Shown: positions 18,230-28,562 of the stretch, piece by piece
How positions within the stretch are numbered: position 1 is the stretch's first letter
Layout: each line of letters begins with the position of its first letter
Source: Oehlia diaphana
Lineage: Eukaryota; Glomeromycota; Glomeromycetes; Glomerales; Glomeraceae
Direction: 5' to 3'
Length of the DNA: 38,064 nucleotides
Assembly (NCBI GenBank): GCA_003833135.1
Contig: QZLH01000056.1
Span: forward strand, 88,571-126,634
The notes under the pieces: generated by a model
Seen by the model: only the letters and a program-made list of their open reading frames with translations
The model's database searches: none
What the model was told of the DNA's origin: nothing
Made by a program: the position numbers and the translations under genes

Positions 18230-20150
18230 GAAATTTATCAAACCTTTTCCGGTATATATAGCGTTTGCCGTGATTGAAGAAAAATTGACGTCCATTAGAC
18301 AAATTCCATGGAATAATTATGTAACTATTTAATCACATGATCTCGCTCATCGTACAGCTTAAAATGGTTGTTTTTATCTATAAGCCACAAACGTAATTTT
18401 TATTTTTTTATATGATTGTTTGTTATTTTTTCCCTATTTACATCTTTATCAGTAGCGTAGTTATACTGTTAGAGTAGTTCCGCCTGGAGGGTGAGGTTCT
18501 GTTATACGGGATTAATAGCAACAGTACCCCTAATAGACTAGTTGTTAATTCCTATTATGTTTGTTCATTGGTTACTCCTCTCTGAAATAAAAAAAAATAA
18601 AATAAAATAATTATAAGCCACAAACGTATTTTTCTTTTTTTCATGGCAAATAGGGATTTCACAATTTAGGTCACTACCATCATATAATGACTAATTTATA
18701 CCCCAGTTTTCCTTATTCAGGTGACTTTAGCCGGTATCACTATTAACTGCAGTGGTGCGGACTGCATCGATTTTTATTTTATGCTATTATGTTGTATCTA
18801 AAATGGGTATACATCATATTTCATAAAATATAAGCAATCAACCTTGTTTTTTTTAAAAAAAAAAATCCTTCGAATTTTTTGAATTCATATTTTTGAAATA
18901 GAAAATAAAAAGATTTAAAATATTTTCATTGTCAAATTAAAATCAAACCAAGTATTCATGAACAGCTGCGCCATATGGCTACATTATGTGACGGTCATTG
19001 ATTTTATTACAGCCTTAAAATATACTGTGACGAATTGGAAAATACGTTTGAAATGTTCAAAACTATCCATTTAAACCATTTTAAGAAATGAGCGAAATCA
19101 TGTGATTACATAGTTGCAATAAGTTGCATAGAATTTAACATGGGTGTTGTTACGCGATTTCTTGCACACGTGATTTCCGATATTGTATGGAGATTCCAGT
19201 ACGTTTGTGTACATTTCGATTTCCGATGTTACGTGCTGATTTACGCCGATACATAGCTGCTGATTTGTATATATCAGTTAACTTAATTGTTATATTTATT
19301 TAATATTATTATTTATATTTTATATATTTATTTATTTTCTTTATTTGTATTATTTATATGTATACAATTTTATTAGAAGATATTGTGTGGAATTTTATTC
19401 AATAGTATTAATTGTCCAAAAATTATTATTTGTGTTCTATTTAAAGTTGCTTACAATAAAACTTTGCAGAAACTCGTGATTTGTTACCATGCGGTTAAGA
19501 TGTCGCCACCAAATCACAACAATCCAGTATCTAACATGTGACAATGTGGTATCAGACGATCTCGTGAAATTATCGACGACACACTTTTTCGAAGTCTTAA
19601 AAGAGTCTTAAATGGATAGTAAATAGATAGTGAATAACATCGAAAATTAGCAGCAAAAATTATCTAAGATATTTCTTAGATGTGTTAAATGTTATTTAGC
19701 GATGAATCTGCCAATCTATTTTATTCATATTTTTTTTATATAAATTTTATTGATTAAAATTTAACATCGGGAAAAAGCCTTAGTATGTATCATGTGATAC
19801 ACGTGATATTATAAAGTAACTATAGTTCGATCTAAACTATTTTTAGCTTAACAACCGTCGTTATTATAAAAATTAACATTTTTAAACTTCATCTTTTCAC
19901 TTCTCGTCGATATCTGTACATCTTTCCTTTTTTCCTTTGTCCTTTTCTTTTCTTTTCCCTTTATCTTTTCTTTTTCTTTCATTTTTTCTTTCTCCTTTCT
20001 CACTTTCTCATACTTTCTGTTGAAAAAAAAAAATCTTTAATGAGCTATTTTTTTTAAGTTGTTCTTTCAATTTCCTTTGGACGCGAAATTTGATAAGTTT
20101 CCAATTTTTTCTTTAATTGTTCTTATTTTAAACCATTCGTTCTCTTTCCT
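18230..20150. other. Gene-free AT-rich stretch
   Basis: No supported gene. It holds a direct repeat of ATAAGCCACAAACGTA (18382, 18612), several CACGTGAT/CACATGAT words around 19090-19170 and 19790, and from about 19890 a strongly pyrimidine-rich strand (CTTTTCTTTTC..). Confidence 0.45.
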
Positions 20151-20480
20151 TTTATAGGGTGTTCTCCCTAAAATGGAGTTTCGGTAAGATAATTTTTTAG
20201 TTTTTTCTTTTTTTCTTTCTTTTAGAATTTGCTGATTCTTACTGGAAATGGAGGTGGTGTCCTTTTTGTTATTAACTTTTACCTTTATTTTTTGTAGGGT
20301 TTGGCTTCTTTTTCTTTTAAGGTTTGATAGCTCTTTTGGTTTTTCTTTTTTAGGTTTTGCCGATTCTTAAGAGTAGGTCTTTTGATTTTATTCTTGCTTT
20401 ATCGTTTCCTTTTATCTTCATTACTAACAATTGTTTTTCTTTTCTTATTTTAGATATCAGTACTTCTTCTATAAATTCTA
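20150..20480 (+). other. Series of intron-like intervals
   Basis: Short exon-sized pieces alternate with T-rich intervals that begin GTAAG, GTGTCC, GTTTG or GTCTTT and end TTTTAG, TTTGTAG, TTTTTTAG or TATTTTAG. The last has a textbook fungal end: TACTAAC about 28 bases before ATTTTAG (ending near 20452). Two pieces share GATTCTTA (near 20231 and 20363). The exon pieces do not give one open frame, so this is either a spliced non-coding transcript or a badly decayed gene. Confidence 0.35.
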
Positions 20481-20534
20481 CTGCGCCATTGTTTGAAAAT
20501 GAAAGTTAAATGTTAAATTAGCTCAGCCAGAAGA

Positions 20535-20625
20535 GACCCTCAGTTAGTGGATCAAAGTGTGGAATATGTACTCTTTACCATCAGACTGGACATAAAAATT
20601 TTAAATTTTCATTTTCGTGATATTT
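20535..20625 (+). pseudogene. CCHC zinc-knuckle remnant
   Basis: The frame reads QKRPSVSGSKCGICTLYHQT and GHKNFK: Cys-x2-Cys-x4-His-x2-Gly-His, i.e. a CCHC-like zinc knuckle whose last Cys position is Phe or Lys. Knuckles of this kind end transposases (MuDR/FAR1 type) and gag proteins. No start codon or upstream domain is in the same frame, so this is a leftover of a mobile-element gene. Confidence 0.45.
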
Positions 20626-20989
20626 ACATGATTGTATGATTTACATACTGAATTCGATATATCAAGGTTTGGACTGTATATTTTTCTAGATAAGAGTTTG
20701 CGAGTGAAAATTTTTACTTTTTCTAAAAACTAAGTTGACTTGACAAAATATCTTAAATTGAATCATTCTCTTTAGGTTTTTGCATCTTTTTTGCAGAATG
20801 AACTGAAGGTGATTGTTTTGATTTTTTATTTGTTTATTTTTTTTTTGTCATTTGTGCTAATTTTTCTTTTTTTTTTTTAAGTTTTGTCTTCGTTTTGGCA
20901 TAAATATAAATGGGAATTTAATTATTTCAATAGATGCATTTTTTCAGTATATTTATTTTTAACAAAAGTAAAATACGAAACAATACTAA

Positions 20990-21680
20990 TATTTCTTTTT
21001 TTTAGAATGACGGATATTACTTGGAAACTAGCTCTGAAGTTTAAAGCACTGATCCCTTAGGTAAAGTTTTTGAAAAACTTCAAAAGCTTTTTTAATAAAC
21101 GTATCAATTAACTTTCAGTTAATTTTGTAGGAATTCTGGCCTCTCCTATATACTAGAATCAAAGTGAGTTTCGAAACAATTTTAAACTATTTTTATTTAT
21201 TTAAAACGTGTTAATACCATTTTTTTGTTCATTTATAGGGAACCAGCTTTGAAGTTCAAACTTTTCAAAATTTTGTAAGAATCCGGCCCCTCATGATACC
21301 AGAATTCACTATGAGATATTTTTTACACATAAAATTTTTGTTGTTTTTTAGCTTAAACTTCAACGAGAAGTGGTCATTCATAATAATATTATTCGTTTAT
21401 ATGGAATTATGAAGGACGAATGTGAGTTTTAATATGATTTTGAAGTTAAATTTAAAAAGATATTTTAATAATATTTTTTGTTCATCACTTTCATAAGAAA
21501 CCATCTCTGCCTTTGTTACTAGAACCCTAGAGGTTTGTTTTCAGAGTACTTTAAAAATTTTTAAAAGACATTTTATTAATAACCTTTATTTATTTATTTT
21601 TATTTATTATTTTTTTTTTTTTTTAGAGGAATGGCTTTCTACATAGGAATACCCGAATTCTAGTAAGTTTCAAAAATTTT
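20990..21680 (+). repeat. Degenerate array of exon-like cassettes
   Basis: At least four diverged copies of a 35-45 base block recur 100-250 bases apart. They include GAATTCTGGCCTCTCC..ACTAGAATCAAAG (about 21130), GAATCCGGCCCCTCATG..CCAGAATTCA (21280), AACCATCTCTGCC..ACTAGAACCCTAGAG (21500) and GAATGGCTTTCTACATAGG..GAATTCTAGTAAG (21630). Most are followed by GTGAGTTT- or GTAAGTTT-like donors and preceded by T-rich TTTTAG or TTATAG acceptors. The pattern is tandem duplication of a block with its flanking splice-like sites. No single coding frame runs through. Confidence 0.45.
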
Positions 21681-22665
21681 GAAACTTCTTTAATAAAATG
21701 TTATTAATAGAGTTAAGAGGGTATATCGAAAATTTAGTTTTATTTATAGATTAGAATAATGCGTATGATTAGACTGTATGATTAGACTTAGAATAGAACA
21801 TTTTAATATAAATTTACAGTACATTTTTCAACTTTTTAAAATAAATAAACTATAACTTTGTTATAACTTACAAGTAAGCATTAATTTATAGATCAAGAAT
21901 TTAATTAGTGAATGTAAGGATTGTATATATCATTTTTTTTTATAATACTTAACACTATATTTTCATTGCTGTTTCGATAGAGGAGCTAATTGAAAAAAAA
22001 GTCTTGACAAGAATTACAAGAATTGAATAAATAGCGCACAAAGTAGGAAAACTCAGGTAACTAAGAAACTACAATTTAATGTTTACAGTATTTTCATCTT
22101 TTTCTATAACCATTCAGATGCAGGCGGTACTGCAATTTTATTTGTAAAAAAATTATTGGACGTGAGTCATATGCTCAAAGTCCTATTTCAATATGTCCTT
22201 CTTTATACACTTTATTTGGCAATGGTTCAAACGTCAATTTGAACATTTATACCATGATAGTTTCAGTTTCATAATTTTGATATAAAATAATCTGGAAATA
22301 TCTTTATAGGAACTTACGTAAGTTGAGGGTAATTTTTTCCCTATAAAAAAAAATCTCAAAAAATGATCACGTGTCTGAGTTTCTTCGAGTATTGTGCTTC
22401 TCGAAACGACGAAATGACGAAATGACGAAACGTGTAATATATTATTTGATTCAGTAACATAAATACTGAAACGAATGTTGACTTTTATGTCTTAATAGTT
22501 TAAGCTGATTGAGATGGTAAATCTCAAAGGTGGTTGATAAATTCAAAAACAAACCCTATAAAAAAAATTCTGGAAAAACTCCGATAAATGATCATTTTTC
22601 TAATTTTATTCAAAAAAAGTTTAGAATATGATAGGGTCATAGGGTCCTTTTTCAATGAATCAGGG
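21681..22665. other. Gene-free AT-rich stretch
   Basis: No supported gene. Two places, 22332-22350 and 22553-22600, start CCCTATAAAAAAAA and are followed by AAAATGATCA or AAATGATCATT, resembling ends of the MITE family at 30579. Between them lies a short GACGAAAT tandem (about 22404-22432). Confidence 0.4.
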
Positions 22666-22980
22666 GTACAGAACTGGTGCAGATAATTCAAAGTGCAATT
22701 ATTTACCAATAGGAAATTTTTTTAAAATCACAAAGACTGGTAGCACAGTTATTTCAACATCCAATTAATAGGGTGCAGAACTGGTGCAGAACATTCGAAG
22801 GGTAATTATTTACCAATAGGAAATTTTTTTGAAATCACAAATACTGGGTAGCACAGTTATTTCAACATCCAATTAATAAGGTGCAGAACTGGTGCAGACA
22901 ATTCAAAAGGTAATTATTTACCAATAGGAAATTTTTATAAAATCACAAAGACTAGTAACACAGTTATTTCAACATCCAAT
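22666..22980. repeat. 107-bp tandem repeat, 3 units
   Basis: Units begin GTRCAGAACTGGTGCAGA at 22666, 22773 and 22881 and end with CACAGTTATTTCAACATCCAAT. They are about 90 percent alike. Each contains TAATTATTTACCAATAGG and AAATCACAAA. The array starts and stops abruptly, and the open frame on the opposite strand over the first unit is a by-product. Confidence 0.9.
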
Positions 22981-23070
22981 GATTTTTTTCGAAGTCATCC
23001 TAACCAAATATAGCGCTAACAATGATAAGTAATAACAATTAATAAACTATCTGCTTCTTTGTTATCGTGT

Positions 23071-23072
<2 letters not shown>

Positions 23073-23124
<52 letters not shown>

Positions 23125-23125
23125 T

Positions 23126-23157
<32 letters not shown>
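23073..23157. repeat. Long poly-T tract
   Basis: Fifty-one T, then GTTA, then thirty T. Such long homopolymers often mark the tail of a retroposed sequence on the opposite strand or a sequencing weak point. Confidence 0.85.
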
Positions 23158-23158
<1 letters not shown>

Positions 23159-23736
23159 GTCTTACTTTTTTTCTGTAAGAATGTAAGTATTAATGGCTTA
23201 AATATGAGAACTTGATCGTACCATTATTTTCAATATGTTCTACTCTTGCTTCACCACCGATGTTCGCTGAGCCAATGATTATTATTATCGGGAATTTTGG
23301 ATTAAGTCATGAAAAAATGGATATTTCGGACAAAATGCTTACATAATAATACTAAATTCTAGTAAGTAATGTTAGATCGTAATTACCAAAGCAGATTGAA
23401 TTTTTTTTTTGTTAGGATTTTTGAGAGTTTTTTTTTTTATTTCTTTTATTAATAACATTAATAACTAAATAATTGTTGATAATTAAAAAAATTATTATTT
23501 CACCTTTTAAATAAAATAAAATAAAATAGAATAAATTTTTTTAAAAATTGATTATGACGAAATAAATATAAATTAATGTACTATACACCTATTAACTGAA
23601 GAGGTCAAATTAGAATGTTAATAGAAGAAATAATGATCCAAAAATCCTAAATGAAATGACGTAAGCTCGTAATTCATTTTACCTCGGATGCAATGACAGA
23701 TGCTGAGAATAACCTATAAATTTAAATGACAGCTTA
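23158..23736. other. Gene-free AT-rich stretch
   Basis: No coding frame recognised. It contains an ATAAA microsatellite (AAATAAAATAAAATAAAATAG, cut here) near 23510 and the words GAAATGACGTAAGC near 23652. Confidence 0.4.
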
Positions 23737-24048
23737 ATGTTGTATATCAGATTGATGAAATTGATCAATCAAGTGATTGTAATAACAACAATTTTCATCT
23801 TGGAACAAAATAAATCTTTTCAAATGAAATGTATCATTTCGCAACCATTATTCCTAAAAATTAAACTAGGTAATAAATTAGGTATTAGCAGATCTAAGTT
23901 TATTTTAGAATGTATAAATATATCAAACAATGGTGTTACAGTTAATCTAAATGAATTTAAGCTGATTATAGATTATAAGCAAAATTTGGGTGATCGTCAA
24001 TCATTTTTATTACTATCTTCAATTGACGTAAAAATGAGTAAATTTTAA
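23737..24048 (+). CDS. Hypothetical 103-residue ORF upstream of the RBR gene
   Basis: An uninterrupted frame whose start is uncertain: internal ATGs at residues 7 and 30 would also serve. It includes ILEQNKSFQMKC, LGNKLGISRSKFILECINI and DRQSFLLLSSID. Composition is ordinary for a soluble protein, with mixed charge and no hydrophobic helix except near residues 13-22. It ends 128 bases before the RBR start codon, on the same strand, so it could be a separate small gene or noise in the promoter. No family recognised and no splice site supports an extension. Confidence 0.3.
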   Translation: MLYIRLMKLINQVIVITTIFILEQNKSFQMKCIISQPLFLKIKLGNKLGISRSKFILECINISNNGVTVNLNEFKLIIDYKQNLGDRQSFLLLSSIDVKMSKF

Positions 24049-24176
24049 TAAAATTATGGGAAATTTTTAATGGTTTATAATTCATTGCCAAATACTAATA
24101 CGTAAATATTAAATCATCGTAGTTAAAATAACACTTAACGATCACAATATAATAATTATACTAAAAAAAATTATTT

Positions 24177-25294
24177 ATGGAACAAAATTTTTTAAATAAT
24201 TTACCCTTCATTTTAAATATTATTCCTTTAAAGAAAATGAGAAGGTTGAGATCGAAACCCTGTAATATTTGTTATAGCGATTCACCAAAATTCCCTTCTC
24301 CAATTACTTCAAAATGTACTCATAGTGTACTTGCTTGCACTAGATGTTTTGAGAGGCATATCGAATCTCAAATTGAAAAAGGTATTTTAAAAAATATTAA
24401 ATGTTTACAATGTGACGAAACTTTGGATTTTCACGATATTAAAAGAATCGTAAACGACAAACTCTTTCAGCGGTAAAATAAAAAAATTTTTTTTCTTTTG
24501 CTTCTTTACTCTAAAGAGAATATATCAAAGTTTTGTTTTTTTTTCGGATATAAAACAGCTATGATGTCGCGCTTTTACGTCATACCCTCCGTCAGATGGA
24601 AGATTTTCGTTGGTGTAAAAAACCAAACTGCGGATGGGGTCAAATCCATAATGGTGGAGGTAATTTAGATTACTTCTTTGTTAATCTCCACCTGGTAATT
24701 ATTTAATGATAATTTATTTTTCAACAGATGACGCTCCAATTGTCACTTGTAAAGCGTGTGGGGCAAAATCTTGCTTCACTCATGATGTACCTTGGCATGA
24801 AGATTCGAGTTGTTCTAAATTCGCTGAACAACTTTTAAGAGATACCGCAGCGAATCAAGCTTATTATGATAGACATACAAAAAATTGTCCAAAATGTAAA
24901 ATGCCTATTGAAAAGAATGATGGATGTGAACATATGACCTGTCTCTGTGGCTATGAGTTTTGCTGGCTGTGCGTTTATTAATTTTAATGTAATCGTTATT
25001 TAATTAAAAAAGTTTACAGTTTTAACCTTTTTTTTTTTTTTTCCTCTCATTAGTTGCTTGGCAGATTATAATTTGATTAGAAATGAAGGAAATCATCGTC
25101 ATGAAAGAACTTGTCAACATCATCATGATAACTTGAGCTCTATCGACCCATATGATGGAATTGTACCCAATGATTTCCGAACGTATATTCTACCATCCTT
25201 TACATCTTCGGAAACGCCCGAAAGATCTTCAGAAAATGACGAAATTATCAATGTCACTGAAAGACTTAGAGTACAAATGATTTCTGGACGTTAA
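24177..25294 (+). CDS. RING-IBR-RING (RBR) E3 ubiquitin ligase, four exons
   Basis: Exons 24177-24472, 24559-24659, 24728-24968 and 25054-25294 join without a stop into 292 residues. RING1 is complete (C29, C32, C47, H49, C54, C57, C76, C79). The IBR follows (C118, C123, C140, C143, C148, H151, H156, C161). RING2 has C186, C189, the thioester-forming Cys expected at C199 in DGCEHMTC, and C204, C206, C211, C214 in CGYEFCWLC. RBR ligases accept ubiquitin from an E2 onto this RING2 Cys before transfer. The protein has no Ariadne or UBL domain; its tail (His-rich, then Ser/Glu-rich) looks disordered, so it is a compact member. All introns are GT..AG and T-rich. Zinc ligands and catalytic Cys are intact, so it is probably functional. 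Confidence 0.92.
24473..24558 (+). other. RBR intron 1
   Basis: GTAAAATAAA to ATAAAACAG, 86 bases, splits an Arg codon after the last RING1 part and restores the frame into YDVALLRHTLRQ. Confidence 0.85.
24660..24727 (+). other. RBR intron 2
   Basis: GTAATTTAG to TTTTTCAACAG, 68 bases, splits a codon within the IBR between HNGG and DAPIVTC. Confidence 0.85.
24969..25053 (+). other. RBR intron 3
   Basis: GTGCGTTTAT to a long T run and CTCTCATTAG, 85 bases. It splits the Leu codon of CWLC; only this donor keeps CGYEFCWLCLADYN intact, whereas reading through meets a TAA six codons later. Confidence 0.85.
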
Positions 25295-26711
25295 ATATTA
25301 TTTTACAGGCATGCCGAATAGAAATTTTTTTCTTTTCCTTTGTTTTATGTTATTTTTTTTTATGAATGGTAACTGAGTGTTTATACTTTTGAATTTTATG
25401 AATTTGTAATTTACTTTTTTTTTTTTTATTTACTTTGAAATATAAATAAATGAGAGTTATTCTGAAAATTAATGTCACTGTTAAGAAAAAATTGGTCGAG
25501 AAAATCTCTCTCGCTATTTACAAATATTCTCAATATCTTAATTATGAGTAAATAAAGGCAACTAATACATAAAATTATTACGATTTATTTAAATAATTTT
25601 TTGAATACAGTCCTACTCGCTTTATAACGAAGAAATCTGTTATAACTCGGGGAAATTTTGTATATTGCGGTAAATTGAATAATACTTGTATCAATGTATC
25701 ATGGATAACGCATGTCACACGTTATATCAAATAAAAATTCGTTATGAACAAAATAATATATATATTTTATATACACTGGTTATAGACTTACTTCGTTAAA
25801 CGGTATAATACAACATTTTACTGGTAATCTTAACAAGATTTTTTTTACATGATAAAATTGGAAGATTCGCTGTTAAGAAATTCATTAAGTCAAATTTGTT
25901 GTAAAAGATTAGGAATTTTTTATGCCCAAAGAATGAAAAATCGTAAGGAATTCATTCATTCATCTAAAAATTCTTTGTTGTTGAAAAATTAACTTGTGAA
26001 CAATATATTCCTTAAATTATTATCTTAAAAAATCATACCAGAATATAATAAAATAAGATGCGGGAGGCGCAGTAATAAATAATAGGTTTAATTAATGATA
26101 AAAACATAATAATTAAATTATCAAAATTATTTCTTAATTATTGGCCGCAGCTTCAATATCATGTGACCATACTTTATGAACCATTTATTCCAAATACAGT
26201 AATCTCGCATGAAGGTTTAGTATGTTAGGAGTATAAAAGTATTCAAGTATTCTCGACAATAAGACAACATAAAAATAAAAAATAAGGAAAACATTGTCTC
26301 AATTATTCCTTGTTGCCTTTGCAATGTCCTCAATGCTAAATATTCCGTAAAATCTTATGACGAATGTTCAACCAAACAAGTTATAAACTTTAATTTCATT
26401 AATATTTCGTAAGAATTCTTCAATGTATGTTAGCAAAGAGAATTTGTTATTAGACGTGGGTGTTAATTTCTTACATTATTAATAAATTACTATTATTTTC
26501 TTAGATTGCAAAAACAGAAGTAAATGTCCCTGAGCTGTAGAGATGATATACCTTAAAACGTAGAAAATGACTGTCAAACCACGAAATTTGCGAGTGAGTA
26601 AATAAGAGAGCGTAGCTAATGAAGTGAGGACAGCGAAGCAATATTATTTATGGATCCACATAACACTTTTAATAAGAAAAGCTTGAATATTTTATTAATA
26701 TGTTTGGAAAA
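25295..26711. other. RBR 3' flank and gene-free stretch
   Basis: Just downstream of the RBR stop, ATAAATAAATG near 25442 is a likely polyadenylation region. From 25830 to 26711 nothing coding was recognised. The minus-strand frame described next ends at 26712. Confidence 0.45.
25607..25826. mobile_element. Possible 220-bp MITE, pogo/Tc1-like ends
   Basis: The left end ACAGTCCTACTCGCTTTATA continues ACGAAGAAATCTGTTATAAC. Read in reverse, the right end contains GTTTAACGAAGTAAGTCTATAACC. The two align with a few differences. The word family (CAGT.., TTATAACGAA) resembles terminal repeats of pogo/Tc1-type elements. The centre is non-coding. Confidence 0.4.
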
Positions 26712-27269
26712 TCATAGAACTCCGTTTATAACTTGTCGCGCGGTATCTGGGAATGTTTTCAAGAAATCTCTCATTTCTTTTCTTAATCGCTTTTGATGAT
26801 TAGTATTGGTGGCTTTGTTGGTACGTGACATTCTGTTATGGTACATGTTGTGAGGTTGCGTTTCTTGAGATTACGGTGTGTGTATCTTTTTGTACTTGTC
26901 GCGTTCTCGACGCTGGTTTTCCAAGATCTTCAACTCGAAGTCTCTTTTAACTTTCTCTTGTTTGAACGTTTTCGTGGGTTGACATATAGGTAAACCATCA
27001 GGTCTTACGACACTCAACAAGGCTATTTTATTAATTTGCAAAACGTATAGGCGTTCGATGATTTTGAGAATCTTCCGAATTTGCATATTAATTATCATTT
27101 GATACATGAATAGATAATGTACTGTACATATTTCACTGTGGGCATTTTGATCTGGATTTCGTATGTCTTTTAAATTTTTTTTTTTTGGCAATTCCATATT
27201 AATCCTTTGTTGACTATTAAAAATTTTGTATTTGTTGCAGAAGGTGTAGGTCATTATCAAGGTTATCAA
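26712..27269 (-). pseudogene. 186-codon frame with a single in-frame stop
   Basis: One register is open from 27269 to a TGA at 26712 except for a TAA at 26871-26873. It reads KKKNLKDIRNPDQNAHS, ILKIIERLYVLQINKIALLS, VRPDGLPICQPTKTFKQEKV and RREYRD-like NQRRERDKYKK before the stop, then NMYHNRMSRTNKATNTNHQK and RLRKEMRDFLKTFPDT after it. A second ATG at residue 25 (MELPKKKNLKD) is the more natural start. The sequence is basic with a helical, lysine/arginine-rich second half, like a nucleic-acid-binding protein. No family recognised. Either a recent pseudogene, a sequencing error, or a shorter real protein. Confidence 0.45.
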
Positions 27270-27309
27270 AGAAAATTTTTTTAAATCCTAAATATTATTG
27301 TGACTTGTT

Positions 27310-27785
27310 TAAAAGATGATGGAAAATTTTATATTCGCGGGAAACGATCGTATAGAGGTCTTATGGATGGAAAGAACAGCCCTTAATGTTTCAAAATATA
27401 TATATATAATAATGACGATAAATGGTTTGTTAATGTTAGTGATAATACTGGTGAATGCCCAGTTTCTTTTCGTGGTACTAGTATCAGATCCGTTTCTTCC
27501 ATCGTTGCTGAAGATTGTCTGATTGGTATTAAAGGAAATTTTTTAAAAGGAATATATTCAAACTCCTATAATTGAGGTAGCCAAACACAATGGTAGTTCA
27601 TACAAGTTTGTTTGTCTAATCCTGTAGGATTAGAATATCATAATAATGGTGAGTATTGGTTTACATCTAATGAAAAGGATATGGGTTATGGGTTATGCGT
27701 CAAAGAAGTTAATAATCCTTTAAAAATTATTTTTAGAGAAAAAAAAAAATCCAAAAATTATTTCTCGTTTTCTAATAACAAATAA
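27310..27785 (+). pseudogene. Decayed PARP/ADP-ribosyltransferase-like domain
   Basis: The relevant register is not the longest open frame. It reads YGWK, then after a one-base shift TALNVSKYI, then DDKWFVNVSDNTGECPVSFR, GTSIRSVSSIVAEDCLIGIK, LKGIYSNSY, stop, and later NNGEYWFTSNEKDMGYGLCV. From memory, repeated Rhizophagus genes carry a PARP-like layout with a (Y/F)HGT motif, a G-x-GIYSTP-like motif and a final strand YW..N..D.RPYG. Here the catalytic His position is Arg (FRGT) and the Tyr-containing GIYS motif is kept. Two stops and one shift confirm decay. Family assignment is inference from motif order. Confidence 0.45.
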
Positions 27786-28562
27786 TAATAATTGATCTGT
27801 CAGTTATTTCTAGAATAAAATCTGACCGACGCATTTTTCGCATTGTTTCACAATTTTCCGATCATCTGAATGAAATTTTAATTATTTTTTTTTTTATAGA
27901 CACGCCGAAAATATAATTAGATGATCAACAAAATTATGTGATATTTGTGGCTTTGTTAAAAAAGTCGCTAGGCGGGAATGAAAAACCACTAGGAGGCATT
28001 TGTTTAAGCCAATTTATCCGGTTTTATTTATAGTTCCTACCATTCACGGTATACCCAAAAAAATTTGCATTTTATTTGTTATGGTAATCACTAATAAATA
28101 TAATTTTTATCACCTAGACACTTCTTACTTAATTTATTATATATGGTTTTTAACAGTTTATAATAAAAATTCCTTTCGCTATATAAACCTTCCCGTTCAA
28201 AAATGGATGATAGAGACCTCCTTGATCAATAATATATATATATATATAAATAGGAGATAGAGCGAGATTTTCACGATATAAATATGAGATCTTGGTTCCT
28301 GTATCCTCTATAACCTCCAAAAAATACCCGAGTTTTCTCTATCATTCATGAGATCTCTAAACTATATATCACGATTCAGAATTAATGCACTCAGTTACTT
28401 TATCAAGTGAAATTGTAGACCGCTCATGACAACATTATAGGTGAAGAATCAAACTTCATACAGCACATAATTCTTTAATGAATAAAATAAGAAATTAAGT
28501 ATTTGTAGTAAGCTTCTCTGTTCTCTTTGGGTTAGGGTTAAAAGGAGAGACTAGAGTTTCTT
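27786..28562. other. Gene-free stretch with short open fragments and TTAGGG
   Basis: Short coherent frames (SRIKSDRRIFRIVSQFSDHL near 27830; LCDICGFVKKVARRE near 27937, with a Cys-x2-Cys pair) are separated by a T-rich TTTATAG acceptor-like end at about 27899. None can be built into a gene. GGGTTAGGGTTA (about 28530) is a two-unit telomere-like word. Confidence 0.4.

Noticed and set aside
18440..18600. Frame reading TVRVVPPGG near 18460
   Set aside because: Broken by several stops within 30 codons and not connected to any neighbouring frame.
27316..27522. 68-codon plus frame as a membrane protein
   Set aside because: Its hydrophobic look comes from the wrong register of the PARP-like remnant, which reads better one base away.
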